This document shows, one piece after another, positions 8,351-16,882 of a DNA stretch of 36,669 bases. Source of the stretch: Verrucomicrobiota bacterium (GTDB lineage Bacteria; Verrucomicrobiota; Verrucomicrobiia; Limisphaerales; SXTU01); contig JACRKB010000163.1 in the NCBI GenBank assembly GCA_016235545.1, positions 1 through 36,669 of the forward strand, in the 5' to 3' direction. A model generated the notes under the pieces. That model was not told the origin of the DNA, made no database searches, and saw nothing but the letters and a program-made list of their open reading frames with translations. A program made the translations under genes and the position numbers. The number at the start of each line of letters is the position of its first letter. Position 1 is the stretch's first letter.

Positions 8351-9964
8351 TCAAAGCCCCTTCGCCGGGCCGAAGAACTGGAACCACATCATGTAGGCGT
8401 AGAGCGCGGCCATGACCCCGACAAAAGCGGCCCACCAGAAAAAGAGGCTGCGCATCCCGCCATGCTTGAGGCGGTCGGCCTGCGGCAGCGCCGCCATGCC
8501 CGGCGACCAGATGATGCCGGCGAGCTTTTCGGGCGCGGGCGGGAGCGTGAAGAGCGAGATGACGAACATCGCAAGGATGGAGGTGATCCACACGACGAAG
8601 GTGCGGTTCAGCCAGTTGTCGAACGGCAGGAGAATGGCGATGTGCTTGAACATCACGTTCTCGACGAGCCATGTGTAGGGAAAGCCAAACCACAGCACGA
8701 ACGTCGCGGCAGCAGCCGTGGCGCGACGCCACAGCACGCCGACGAGAAACACGGCGGCGATGGGCGCGGCGACCCACGCGCCGATGTTTTGAATGAGCAG
8801 AAACACGCCGAGCTGCTGATGCGTGAACCAAATCGCGAGCAGCGTGGCGATGACGAGGATGACGAAGCCGCTCCAGCGTCCGACGCTCACGAGATGCTCC
8901 TCGCCCATTTCGCCCGGCATCAGGGGCTTGTAGAGATCCATCGTGAACACGGTGCTGCTTGAGTTCAGCACGGAGCTGATGTGCGAGAGCATCCCGCTCG
9001 CGAGTCCCGCCATCACGATGCCGCTCAAGCCGACGGGCAGCAGATCGCGCACGAGCGTGGGGAAGGCGAGGTCCTTGTCTTGCAGCGAGGGATACAGTTT
9101 GAAAGCGATGATGCCGGGGATCACGATGAGCAGCGGCAGCACCACTTTCATGAAACCGGCGAAGACCACGCCCATTCGCGCGTCCCACTCGCTTCGTGCG
9201 CCGAGGCAGCGCTGCACGATGAACTGGTTGGTGCAGTTATACCAGATGCCGACGGACAGAAAGAGCGTCCACACTCCGAACCATGGGTATTCCTTGTCAG
9301 TAATCGGGTAGATGATCTTGAACTTCTCCGGTGCGCTGTGCATGAGCGCACCTAGGCCGCCGACTTTGTCCAAGCCGACCCACGCGACGACGAATCCGCC
9401 GAGCATCATCACGACGAACTGGAGAAAATCCGTCCACGCCACCGACTTCAGTCCGCCATAGATTGTGTAGCTCCCGGCCAGCAGCGCGAGCGCGACGATG
9501 GTCGTCGTTTCATTGATGTCGAACATGCCGCGCATCGCCTTCGCGCCCGCGAGCATCACCACCGCCATCTGCGCGACGATCCACAGCACGAGGCAGCACA
9601 CGGCGAAAAGGTAACGGCAGTGCGCGTTGTAGCGGCGCTCCAGGAACTCCGGCATCGTGTAGAGTCCGCCGCGAATGTAAAACGGCAGAAAAATCCATAT
9701 CAGCGCGGAGAACGTGACGACATTGCCCCACTCCCACTGCGCCACGACAAAGCCCACGCCATACGCCACGCCAACCATGCCGATGAAATGCTCAGTGCTG
9801 ATGTTCGCCGCGATGATGGAGCCTCCGATCGCATACCAGGGCAGACCTTCGCCCGCGAGGAAGTAGTCCTTCGCGTCGGCAGACCTGCGTCGTCCGACCC
9901 ACATGCCCAACCCGACGTTGAGCAGCAGGTAGAGGCCGAAGAGAACGAAGTTCAGCGTGTGCAT
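8351..9964 (-). CDS. Sodium:solute symporter (SSS family)
   Basis: 537 residues from ATG 9964. The N-terminus (LNFVLFGLYLLLNVGLGMWVGRR followed by the DYFLAGEGLPWYAIGGSIIAANISTEHFIGMVG segment) is typical of the SSS family: an N-out first helix, then the sodium-site helix. About 13-14 membrane segments can be traced. GLASGMLSHISSVLNSSSTVFTMDLY matches the conserved eighth-helix region that helps form the second sodium site. Members take up sugars, sialic acid, amino acids or other small solutes with sodium; the substrate here is probably a sugar or sugar acid released by the neighbouring enzymes. Its start overlaps the end of the SDR gene by 13 bases and the helical-protein gene begins 5 bases after its stop, so translational coupling is likely. 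Confidence 0.92.
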   Translation of the reverse strand: MHTLNFVLFGLYLLLNVGLGMWVGRRRSADAKDYFLAGEGLPWYAIGGSIIAANISTEHFIGMVGVAYGVGFVVAQWEWGNVVTFSALIWIFLPFYIRGGLYTMPEFLERRYNAHCRYLFAVCCLVLWIVAQMAVVMLAGAKAMRGMFDINETTTIVALALLAGSYTIYGGLKSVAWTDFLQFVVMMLGGFVVAWVGLDKVGGLGALMHSAPEKFKIIYPITDKEYPWFGVWTLFLSVGIWYNCTNQFIVQRCLGARSEWDARMGVVFAGFMKVVLPLLIVIPGIIAFKLYPSLQDKDLAFPTLVRDLLPVGLSGIVMAGLASGMLSHISSVLNSSSTVFTMDLYKPLMPGEMGEEHLVSVGRWSGFVILVIATLLAIWFTHQQLGVFLLIQNIGAWVAAPIAAVFLVGVLWRRATAAAATFVLWFGFPYTWLVENVMFKHIAILLPFDNWLNRTFVVWITSILAMFVISLFTLPPAPEKLAGIIWSPGMAALPQADRLKHGGMRSLFFWWAAFVGVMAALYAYMMWFQFFGPAKGL

Positions 9965-10737
9965 GGCCTCGGCGCGAGGAGTGATAATCCGCCGTCTTGG
10001 ACGATGACCGAGCCGGCCATTTGAAGATTCTCGGGGTCGCAAAGGAACGTGACAGCACGGGCCACGTCCTGGGACACAATCAATTTCTTCACGGGTGTCA
10101 TCTGCCGCACTGACTCGCGCAACTCCGCGTTGCCGCTCATGATTTTGCAGCTCAATCCAGCGTCCACAATGCCTGGAGCCACCTCGTTCACCAGGATGCC
10201 GTGGGGCGCGAACTCCAGCGCCATGCACTGGCAGAGCATCCGCAGCCCGGCCTTCGCCACGCAATACGCCGGGATGTCCGAATGCACGCGATGCCCCGCC
10301 CATGAGCCGATGAATACGATGCGGCCCGGCTTGCGATGCTCCAGCAGTCGCAGCGCGGCGCTCTGCGCCATGTGGAAAGCGCCGTCGAGATTCACCCGCA
10401 ACTCGCGGTTCCACTGCTGTGGCGTGAGACGCTGGAAATCCGACTGCGTCACCTGCGCAGCATTTGGAATGATGAGTGTTGGCGCGCCGAGCGCAGCCTC
10501 GACACGTTCCACCCACACTTGCACTGCATCGGCATCGGCGACATCCACCGCGTCGTAGGTGACTCGCTGCCCGAGCGCGCGCAGTTCAATCAAAAAGGGC
10601 TCCGCCTCGGATGCGGGACGCAGACCGCACAGCGCGACATCGGCGCCGTGCGTGGCGAGTTCGATGGCGATTGCTCGACCAATGTCTCCCAGCCCGCCGC
10701 TGATGAGGGCTGTCCGTCCGGAAAATCTCTTCATCAT
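9952..10737 (-). CDS. Short-chain dehydrogenase/reductase
   Basis: 261 residues. The nucleotide-binding glycine motif is SGGLGDIG (13-20), a variant of TGxxxGIG. NAA is at 92-94, catalytic Ser145 is in FIGSWAG, and Tyr158 and Lys162 are in YCVAK. The C-terminal VQDGGLSL matches the classical SDR end. Cytoplasmic NAD(P)-dependent oxidoreductase; being first in a cluster with a symporter and glycan enzymes, it probably oxidises or reduces an imported sugar or sugar acid. Two ATGs are adjacent (10737 and 10734); either could start translation. It is transcribed away from the AraC-type regulator, which probably controls it. Confidence 0.9.
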   Translation of the reverse strand: MMKRFSGRTALISGGLGDIGRAIAIELATHGADVALCGLRPASEAEPFLIELRALGQRVTYDAVDVADADAVQVWVERVEAALGAPTLIIPNAAQVTQSDFQRLTPQQWNRELRVNLDGAFHMAQSAALRLLEHRKPGRIVFIGSWAGHRVHSDIPAYCVAKAGLRMLCQCMALEFAPHGILVNEVAPGIVDAGLSCKIMSGNAELRESVRQMTPVKKLIVSQDVARAVTFLCDPENLQMAGSVIVQDGGLSLLAPRPCTR

Positions 10738-10904
10738 CAGGTTCCCACGTTGCTGTGCGGGTGAAGAGTGCGCTGAAGCGCCTCACTGCGGAACGGATGA
10801 TTGTGCGCTGTCCCCAGCGTTGAGACCTGGAGATTGGCGCGCCTTGCGGCCGGCTGCGAATGGTTGGTGGTCACGGTGGAGCATTCTGGAGAAGAGCCGT
10901 GGTT

Positions 10905-10933
10905 TTGACATGGACACCTCCGGAACGAATCAT
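10905..10933 (+). promoter_or_regulatory. Possible sigma-70-type promoter for the AraC gene
   Basis: A perfect TTGACA lies at 10905-10910, and AATCAT follows after 17 bases at 10928-10933, matching TATAAT in 4 of 6 positions. The start codon at 10948 leaves a leader of only about 8 bases, so a leaderless or very short-leader transcript would be implied. The region 10738-10947 separates the divergent regulator and sugar cluster and must hold both promoters. Confidence 0.35.
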
Positions 10934-10947
10934 GCATTTTTACAACC

Positions 10948-11802
10948 ATGCCATGGCTGCCCTATCACCACGACTGGCGGCTCGCCCATCAAGCCTCGAT
11001 TGGATTGAGGGTTCATTGGTTTGGCCGCTATGCGGGCACCGCTGACTGGAAGGTCGAGCCATCGCGCCTGGCGGTGGACATGGTCTCGTTCTTCTTCGTC
11101 GAGCGGAACAGTTGCTGGGCAGTGATCAACGGGCGGCGCTGGACATTGAACCGGGGCGATCTGCTCGTGGTGCTGGGCGGCGATGAGTTTTCCCTCGGCC
11201 ACGATCCAGCCAGGCCCCATGTGAGCCTGAGCGTGTCGCTTGCCTTGGAACATGGTGGCATGGCGAACGCGCTCTTGTGCCGCAAATTCCAGCGGCGTTA
11301 CGCCTTCCGCAAGCCGGAGGGATACATCGCCGCGTTCGAGAAAGTGCTGGCGAAACTGTCCAGCACCTCGCCGTCCCGTGATCTCGAAATCGCCGGTGCC
11401 CTGCTGCAATGGCTGGCCTTCGTGATGGACCGGCTCCGCCCGCCCATGGACCGCGCCGTTGTGGAGGAACGGAGTGTCGTGGACAAAGTCCTGCTGGCAG
11501 AAGCCTGGGCCAACGCACGTCTGCGACAAGTGATCACGCTCGGGGACTGGGCGCGCGCCGTGGGTCTGAACGCCGTGTATTTTGGCCGAGTCTTCAAACG
11601 CGAGACCGGCCTGCGCCCGATGGAGTGGCTCAATCAGCGCCGATTGCAAATGGCCTGCCAGCACCTTGCCGGGACCTCCAAGACCGTGACTGAGATCGCC
11701 GAGGCCTGTGGCTTCGCCAGCCCGTTTTATTTTTCCCGCGTCTTCCGACGGCACTTCGATCAGCCGCCGCTGAGTTACCGCCGGACGCAACTCAGGGGCT
11801 AA
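10948..11802 (+). CDS. AraC/XylS-family transcriptional regulator
   Basis: 284 residues. The N-terminal half is a beta-rich cupin-like sensor (SFFFVERNSCWAVINGRRWTLNRGDLLVVLGG). The last 100 residues form the paired helix-turn-helix of AraC proteins: first HTH LGDWARAVGLNAVYFGRVFKRETGLRPMEWLN, second HTH VTEIAEACGFASPFYFSRVFRRHFDQPPLSYR. It is divergent from the SDR-symporter-sulfatase cluster across a 210-base gap, the usual arrangement for a local sugar-responsive activator. The inducer is unknown, probably a breakdown product of the target glycan. Confidence 0.92.
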   Translation: MPWLPYHHDWRLAHQASIGLRVHWFGRYAGTADWKVEPSRLAVDMVSFFFVERNSCWAVINGRRWTLNRGDLLVVLGGDEFSLGHDPARPHVSLSVSLALEHGGMANALLCRKFQRRYAFRKPEGYIAAFEKVLAKLSSTSPSRDLEIAGALLQWLAFVMDRLRPPMDRAVVEERSVVDKVLLAEAWANARLRQVITLGDWARAVGLNAVYFGRVFKRETGLRPMEWLNQRRLQMACQHLAGTSKTVTEIAEACGFASPFYFSRVFRRHFDQPPLSYRRTQLRG

Positions 11803-11830
11803 GTCCGCCATCGTGCAAGGCTGCGCGGCA

Positions 11831-12682
11831 TCAAAAACCCCCCGAGGCCGCGACTGTGTTCAGGCGAATGAACACTTTTACCTTCGCTCCGTTTGGCCAG
11901 AGCCTCGCAGGATCGTCGCTGGCGTCGCCCAGTTCTCCAAAATCCACAGGAGGCGGTGCACCCGCACCCGCGAACGTCGGTGACTTCAACCACTCTGAAT
12001 GACCGTCAGCGGCGGTGGTTGTCTGGCCCCAATTGTGCCGGGCATTACCGCGCCTGGCAAACTGTCCGGTGGCCGGATCCACCACATTCCACAGCGTCCG
12101 GACGGCATTGTATGTTGTCGCGTTCATTGAGCACTGGCCGTTCGTCCGCTCCTTCTCAAAGTGCGTGCCATAGACCGCAGGGTTGAGAATCTGAACCGTG
12201 CGCAGCGCCGTGCCGGGTGCGAAGGCCGCGTCGCGCAGGACATGGCGGTTGGCGCGGTAATCAAGCGCGAATCCCCAGGGTCCCGGGTTGTCGTTGCGCT
12301 CGGAGGGGCAGAGATAGATTTTGGAGAGGACATTGCCCGCGACATTTGTGGTGCTGCCCAGATAGCGGGCCAGGAGCATTGGCCATCCATCGGGGACCAG
12401 CAGGCCGTTGACCGCTGCTGCGGGCAGGTTCTGCAAGTTCGCTCCAAAAGGATAACGGTCGTCCTCGTCGCCCGCGTAGATCAGAAGCGCCATTCCCATC
12501 TGCCGGTTGTTGTTCAGGCATTTGGTGGTGTTGGCCTTCTCCTTGGCTTTGGACAGGGCAGGCAGGAGCATGCCCGCCAGAATCGCGATGATCGCGATCA
12601 CGACCAGCAGTTCGATCAGTGTGAAGGCCTCTGACATTTGGGCGGGCTTGGCGCGGGAAGGGATGTTCGCGGACTGCTTCAT
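11831..12682 (-). CDS. Prepilin-like protein with H-X9-DG motif
   Basis: 283 residues from ATG 12682. A basic leader precedes the class III signal [21 protein letters not shown]; cleavage would fall after Ala19 instead of the usual Gly, and the conserved Glu at +5 is present. The hydrophobic helix continues as [13 protein letters not shown]. The C-terminal region holds [14 protein letters not shown], an exact H-X9-DG, the motif of the prepilin-processing-associated families abundant in Planctomycetota and Verrucomicrobiota. No pilus or type II secretion gene lies nearby. It probably remains anchored by its N-terminal helix with the head in the periplasm. Its stop lies 28 bases from the stop of the convergent AraC gene. 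Confidence 0.85.
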   Translation of the reverse strand: MKQSANIPSRAKPAQMSEAFTLIELLVVIAIIAILAGMLLPALSKAKEKANTTKCLNNNRQMGMALLIYAGDEDDRYPFGANLQNLPAAAVNGLLVPDGWPMLLARYLGSTTNVAGNVLSKIYLCPSERNDNPGPWGFALDYRANRHVLRDAAFAPGTALRTVQILNPAVYGTHFEKERTNGQCSMNATTYNAVRTLWNVVDPATGQFARRGNARHNWGQTTTAADGHSEWLKSPTFAGAGAPPPVDFGELGDASDDPARLWPNGAKVKVFIRLNTVAASGGF

Positions 12683-13126
12683 AATTCTTATCGGAACCCT
12701 TGGTAACGCAGCGCCGCAAGTTCGGCCATAGACGCGGCTTCCAAGAAAACTGCACGATTTCAACCATGCCTCGCTGGGCGACTCCGCCGTGCTTGCCGGC
12801 CCTAGCCTGTCTGGGAGAAGCCACGTCATTGAGGAATCCAAGAGGCGCAGTCACTTGGCAACCCCAACGATTCTCAGCGGCTCGGGTGGCGGCCAGTTTA
12901 ACCCTTGCAGGTGCATGGCAAGCCGTTGAATTCCGCCGGAATCTTGCCAGTGCCGGTCGGCCACCCCGTTTCGTGTGGCGTGGGTTAACCTCCAACAAGT
13001 TGTCCGGACGTCGACCGGAAATGCGGGCATGGACGCAGACAGCAGCTCGATTTTGCTGCTAACTACAGCCGTATCGGTGTCATCTCCAGTTAGGAACCGA
13101 GGCCGTGCTGACGTTTCGTAACGATA
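12683..13126. other. 444-base intergenic region between divergent genes
   Basis: No convincing gene. Small palindromes are present: ATTCC-GCC-GGAAT near 12930 and AGCAGC/GCTGCT around an 8-base loop near 13043-13062. Short open frames here lack domain sense and were not called. The region must contain promoters for the prepilin-like gene (minus) and the sigma-factor gene (plus). Confidence 0.6.
13093..13122 (+). promoter_or_regulatory. Possible ECF-type promoter before the sigma gene
   Basis: GGAACC at 13093-13098 resembles the GGAAC -35 element of ECF sigma factors, and CGTAA at 13117-13121 lies 18 bases later, where a -10 element would be. This would suit autoregulation by the sigma factor encoded next. 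The transcript would start almost on the GTG at 13127, implying a leaderless message, which lowers confidence. Confidence 0.3.
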
Positions 13127-13660
13127 GTGAATCCTCCACCCGATTCCGAACTGCTGTCCCTCGTGCAGGGGTTGTTTGTGAAGCACCAGCCCGTGGTGCG
13201 GGCGACGATTCTCGCAGTCCTGCCGGATTTCGACCTGGTGGATGACGTGGTGCAGGAGACGTTCCTGACCGTCTCGCGCAAGGCAGGTGACTTCCAGCCG
13301 GGCACGAACTTCGGCGCGTGGGTGTGTGCCATCGCGCGGTTCAAGGCGCTCGAAGCGCGCCGACGGGGGCCGCTGCATTTCCAGACGCTTTCCGAAACGG
13401 TCATCGAGTCCCTTTGTGCCGCAGAGCCGCCGGTGGATGACTTCGAGCGGCGTGTGCGACTTTTCGAGAAATGCCTAGAAGAACTAGCGCCGCAGGCCAG
13501 GCGCGCGATGGAGTTGCGCTATCGCGGCGCGCATCTGCCGGGGGCCATCGCCAGCCAGATGGGCTGGACCGTTGGTGCCGTGAAGGTCGCGCTTTCCAGG
13601 GCGCGGGCCGTTTTGCGCGATTGTGTGGAGCGCCGGCTCGCCGCAGAAACCTCTGATTAA
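13127..13660 (+). CDS. ECF-type sigma-70 factor, Rhodopirellula/Verrucomicrobium family
   Basis: 177 residues from a GTG start, which places the N-terminus where family members begin (ELLSLVQGLFVKHQPVVRATI). Region 2 is clear: DFDLVDDVVQETFLTVSRKAGDF, then GTNFGAWVCAIARFKALEARRR. Region 4 follows: LEELAPQARRAMELRYRGAHLPGAIASQMGWTVGAVKVALSRARAVLRDCVERRL. The FxPGTNFxAW pattern fits TIGR02989, a sigma group expanded in Rhodopirellula, Verrucomicrobium and Lentisphaera. Directs RNA polymerase to a special promoter set. Ten bases separate it from the FecR-LamG gene, so the pair is probably cotranscribed and the second protein may hold the sigma factor at the membrane. Confidence 0.9.
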   Translation: MNPPPDSELLSLVQGLFVKHQPVVRATILAVLPDFDLVDDVVQETFLTVSRKAGDFQPGTNFGAWVCAIARFKALEARRRGPLHFQTLSETVIESLCAAEPPVDDFERRVRLFEKCLEELAPQARRAMELRYRGAHLPGAIASQMGWTVGAVKVALSRARAVLRDCVERRLAAETSD

Positions 13661-13670
13661 CCCAACCGCC

Positions 13671-15287
13671 ATGTTTGACGAATCCCGTTTCCTCGAATTG
13701 CTCGGGGCTTACTTTGACCAATCGCTCACGCCCGAGGGGCGGGTCGAGCTGGAGCAGACGCTGCTCGGTTCCGACCGCGCGCGCCGGGCATTCTGGGAGC
13801 ATGCGAGATTGCACGCGGTCGCACGCGAGTGGGGGCTTGCCCAAACTGCCGATGCGGTGGTGACGGCGGCGGCGATGAAACCCGAGGTCGCGATTGGCTG
13901 GACTTGGTGGAAGCCGGCGCTGGCGCTTGCGGCGTCCGTGGCGCTGGCGTGGGCTGGCTGGTGGTTCCACGGGCATTCACCGCAGGCCAGCAAACCAGTG
14001 CTGGAGGCGGCGGTGTCGGTGCCGGAGCCGGTGGCTGTGCTGGTGGAGGTTTCGGGTGTGGAATGGGCCGCTGCCTTCCCGCCGACTCCCGGCTCGGCCC
14101 TGCCGCCGGGGCGGCTGCGCCTCAAGAGCGGCGTGGCGCGCATTGACTTCTTCAGCGGCGCGAGCGCGCTGCTGGCCGGGCCGGCGGAACTTCAGATTTT
14201 TTCCGAGATGCGCGTGCGGCTGCATTCCGGGCGGATTCATGTGCGCGCCCCGGCGGCGGCGCACGGCTTCACTGTTCAGACGGGCGACTACTCGGTCGTG
14301 GACCACGGCACGGAATTTGGCGTGGGGGCGGAGGCCGGGCAGCCCGTGGAAGTGCATGTCTTCTCCGGTCGCGTGGAGTTGGACAATCCGAAGAATGCCC
14401 TCCCTTCCCGCACGCTGCTGGGTGGCAACGCCGTGCGTCGCGACGGCGGCGCTTGGCAGAGCGTCGCGGCGAATCGCGCCGCCTACCCGGACCGCGAGCA
14501 GTTCACTCGGGCTGTGCAGGGAGAACAACTCGCCCGCCAGAAGGCTTGGTCGGAGGCCGCGCGCCAGTTCAGCGCGTCACCGGGAGTGTTGCTCCATTAC
14601 CTCTTTGATGCCTCGGCCGACGGGCAGATGGTCAACGCCGCCCCGGCTGCGAGCCCGGACTCGAACGCCACCGTCATCGGCTGCGAGCGGGTGGACGGAC
14701 GTTGGCTTGGAAAACCGGCGCTTGCCTTCATGCGCGTGAGCGACCGGGTGCGATTCGCATTGTCCGGCAGCGAATACGACGCGTTGACCTTCATGGCATG
14801 GGTGCGAGTGGACGCGCTGCCAAATGACTTTAACAATCTGTTCCGACCGGATGACCAGCCGCACATCGGCTATCCGTATTGGCTGCTGGACGGCAGTGGA
14901 CGCCTGCGTCTCGGATATCTCCCCGATGAAACGACCGCCCTGACGGCGGGCGGGCGGGAAGTGAAACCGTGGGTGCGGGCGGAGTCACCGCCATTGCTCG
15001 CCACGCGGATGGGCCGGTGGACCCACCTCGCGACCGTCGTGAACATGCCGGGCCGCCTGGTTACTCATTACGTGGATGGCCAGCCGGTCAGCCGCCACGA
15101 GTTGGAGCGCCCCATGCCGTTGCGAATTGGTTCGGCAGAGCTGGGCAGCTCCCGGACCACACAAGCGTCAGCCGATGGCCGGCTGAAAGTGAAGAACTTC
15201 GTCGGCTGCATGGACGAGTTCGCGCTCTTGAGCCGCGCGCTCGGGGCGGATGAAATCCGCCAGCACTACGAAAGCGGACGGCCGTGA
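13671..15287 (+). CDS. Membrane FecR-LamG protein, probable anti-sigma partner
   Basis: 538 residues from ATG 13671; an earlier in-frame start would overlap the sigma gene. Order: a cytoplasmic helical domain (residues 1-70, FLELLGAYFDQSLTPEGRVELEQTL) like the N-terminal domain of PVC anti-sigma proteins; one membrane helix (about 81-99); a FecR-like beta domain (about 150-235, GVARIDFFSGASALLAGPAEL, then DYSVVDHGTEFGV); and a LamG/concanavalin-like domain (about 370-530, LTFMAWVRVD, then GRWTHLATVVN and MDEFALLSRALGADEIRQHYESG). The outer LamG domain could bind a carbohydrate and relay the signal to the sigma factor; this is inferred from domain order and from the 10-base gap to the sigma gene. 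Confidence 0.88.
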   Translation: MFDESRFLELLGAYFDQSLTPEGRVELEQTLLGSDRARRAFWEHARLHAVAREWGLAQTADAVVTAAAMKPEVAIGWTWWKPALALAASVALAWAGWWFHGHSPQASKPVLEAAVSVPEPVAVLVEVSGVEWAAAFPPTPGSALPPGRLRLKSGVARIDFFSGASALLAGPAELQIFSEMRVRLHSGRIHVRAPAAAHGFTVQTGDYSVVDHGTEFGVGAEAGQPVEVHVFSGRVELDNPKNALPSRTLLGGNAVRRDGGAWQSVAANRAAYPDREQFTRAVQGEQLARQKAWSEAARQFSASPGVLLHYLFDASADGQMVNAAPAASPDSNATVIGCERVDGRWLGKPALAFMRVSDRVRFALSGSEYDALTFMAWVRVDALPNDFNNLFRPDDQPHIGYPYWLLDGSGRLRLGYLPDETTALTAGGREVKPWVRAESPPLLATRMGRWTHLATVVNMPGRLVTHYVDGQPVSRHELERPMPLRIGSAELGSSRTTQASADGRLKVKNFVGCMDEFALLSRALGADEIRQHYESGRP

Positions 15288-15416
15288 GGGTGCAAGATGT
15301 CGGTTGGGCACTGAAAAATGCTTTTCGGCGAGGCTTCAAGCCGAATCAATGCAGTTGGAGATGCGTTCCCTTTAACCCGACTTCCGAAGTTGGCGCTCCG
15401 GAGGAGCATCACATAT

Positions 15417-15544
15417 CAGCCCGGGGCAACGCCCCGGGTGACTTGGCCACAAGGCGCGGAGCCCTGAAAGGGCGATACAGAATGTTCCGCCCCTTCAGGG
15501 CGGCGATGCTTCAACACCGCTACCCGGGGCGTTGCCCCGGGCTG
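15417..15544. repeat. REP/MITE-like composite palindrome
   Basis: The outer arms 15417-15439 and 15522-15544 are perfect reverse complements over 23 bases, and each arm is itself a hairpin (CCCGGGGC-AAC-GCCCCGGG and its GTT counterpart). Inside lie two more small palindromes, GCCCTGAAAGGGC at 15461-15473 and a related GCCCCTTCAGGGC. A further hairpin, GAGGCT-TTC-AGCCTC (15553-15567), follows directly. No transposase is present. Similar GC-rich nested palindromes are common between genes in PVC and related genomes, but no family name can be assigned from this window. Confidence 0.8.
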
Positions 15545-15580
15545 TCATGTGTGAGGCTTTCAGCCTCGGAGTTCGGGCTT

Positions 15581-15702
15581 AACGCAGAGACGCAGAGGAC
15601 GCGGAGGAACGCAGAGTTGATGCAAGCAGTTTGCGTTCACCATTTGGTGTCCTTCGCCGGTGGCTTCTTTGCGCGTCTTTGCGTCCTCTGCATCTCTGCG
15701 TT
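15581..15702. repeat. Inverted repeat with CGCAGAG-type arms
   Basis: Bases 15581-15602 (starting AACGCAGAGACGCAGAGG) match the reverse complement of 15681-15702 in 21 of 22 positions. Within each arm a 7-9 base unit CGCAGAG recurs. The loop contains a small hairpin, CACCA-TT-TGGTG near 15639. TTTCAACTGCATG follows at about 15719, a flank shared with the two other elements of this type at 20264-20589 and 27333-27540. With the composite palindrome it fills most of the gap 15288-15752, in which no gene was seen. Confidence 0.75.
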
Positions 15703-15752
15703 GAAGCGAAGCCATCGGATTTCAACTGCATGTTCCTGTCAAGAATTCGCCC

Positions 15753-16880
15753 GTGCCGTCGCTCCCCGGCTGGCTCCTTGTCGTGACTGACCCGGACTCA
15801 ACAACCGCTTCATCTGTTCGGCTCGTGTCGCTCGATGCGTTCCGTGGCTTCACGATGTTTTGGATTGTCGGCGGCAAGTCGCTGCTGCTGGCGTTGGGCG
15901 CGCTGGAGGCTGGCGCGGTCGTGGACACGCTCAAGTATCAGTTGATGCACTCGCCGTGGGAGGGGCTGCGGTTCTACGACCTCATCTGGCCGTCGTTCAT
16001 GCTCATGGTGGGCGTCTCGATTCCGTTCTCTTTCGCCAAACGCTCGCAGTCGCAGACGCGCGGGCAGATGTTGCTTTCGGCGCTCCAGCGCGCCGCCGTT
16101 TTGTTCCTGCTCGGCTCGCTGCGCGCCTCGCTGTCAAGCAACGTGCCGACGCTGGTGGAATTGAGCAGCGCGCTGCAGCCCATCGCGCTGGCGTATCTCG
16201 TGGCGTCGCTTCTGGCGGGGCGCTCGCCGCGCGCGCAGGCGGCGGCGGGCGCGCTCATCCTCGCTGGCTACGGGCTGTTGCTGGCGTTCGTGCCGGGGCC
16301 GGACGTGGTGGCGGGCAGTTACGCCAAGGACGCGAACCTCGTGTTCGTCGTGGACAATGCCGTGCTCGGTCGCGCGCACGCAGAAGGCTGGGGCACTGTG
16401 CTCTCGGCGATCCCGACGGTTTCAACAACGATTCTAGGACTGCTTATCGGCGGGCTGCTGATGAGCGATCACACCGCGCAACGCAAGGCCGCGATCATCG
16501 GCGGCGTGGGGCTGGCCTGCGTGGCGCTGGGCTGGGCGCTGAGTCCGCTCGTGCCGGTGATCATGAAGCTCTGGACGGTGTCCTACGGCCTGGCAACCGC
16601 GGGCTGGGCGTGTCTGCTGTTCCTGGCGTTCTACTGGGTCATTGATGTGCACGGCTGGAGGAAGTGGAGCTTCCCATTCGTCATTGTCGGCATGAACGCC
16701 ATCGCCATCTACATCGGCGTTTCCATCGTGCCGTTCACGCGCATCGTGGGCATCTTCACCAAGCCGATCGCGGCGGGTCTCGGCGCGTGGGGCGCTCTCT
16801 TTTCGGCGGCGGCTGTGCTGCTCGTCGAGTGGCTCGTCCTGTTCTGGATGTATCGACGGAAGCTCTTCATCAAGGCGTGA
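15753..16880 (+). CDS. HGSNAT-like membrane acyltransferase (DUF5009/COG4299)
   Basis: 375 residues if GTG 15753 is used; an in-frame GTG at 15783 is a possible alternative, and neither has a clear ribosome site. The protein opens with LVSLDAFRGFTMFWIVGG and continues with LMHSPWEGLRFYDLIWPSFMLMVGVSI, the signature of bacterial relatives of heparan-alpha-glucosaminide N-acetyltransferase; His66 corresponds to the active-site His. Ten or so membrane segments follow. In animals the enzyme acetylates terminal glucosamine of heparan; the bacterial members are mostly uncharacterised and may acetylate sugars across the inner membrane. The secreted esterase gene begins 2 bases after the stop, suggesting a joint acyl-transfer/acyl-removal or glycan-processing role. 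Confidence 0.85.
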   Translation: MPSLPGWLLVVTDPDSTTASSVRLVSLDAFRGFTMFWIVGGKSLLLALGALEAGAVVDTLKYQLMHSPWEGLRFYDLIWPSFMLMVGVSIPFSFAKRSQSQTRGQMLLSALQRAAVLFLLGSLRASLSSNVPTLVELSSALQPIALAYLVASLLAGRSPRAQAAAGALILAGYGLLLAFVPGPDVVAGSYAKDANLVFVVDNAVLGRAHAEGWGTVLSAIPTVSTTILGLLIGGLLMSDHTAQRKAAIIGGVGLACVALGWALSPLVPVIMKLWTVSYGLATAGWACLLFLAFYWVIDVHGWRKWSFPFVIVGMNAIAIYIGVSIVPFTRIVGIFTKPIAAGLGAWGALFSAAAVLLVEWLVLFWMYRRKLFIKA

Positions 16881-16882
16881 CG

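Noticed and set aside
12700-13062. 120-residue plus-strand frame in the 444-base gap
   Set aside because: No domain, no ribosome site, and it ends before the sigma gene; the region is better explained as a divergent promoter region.
15581-15702. CRISPR array from the recurring short units
   Set aside because: Units are 7-9 bases, contiguous and inverted, with no spacers of even length and no cas genes.
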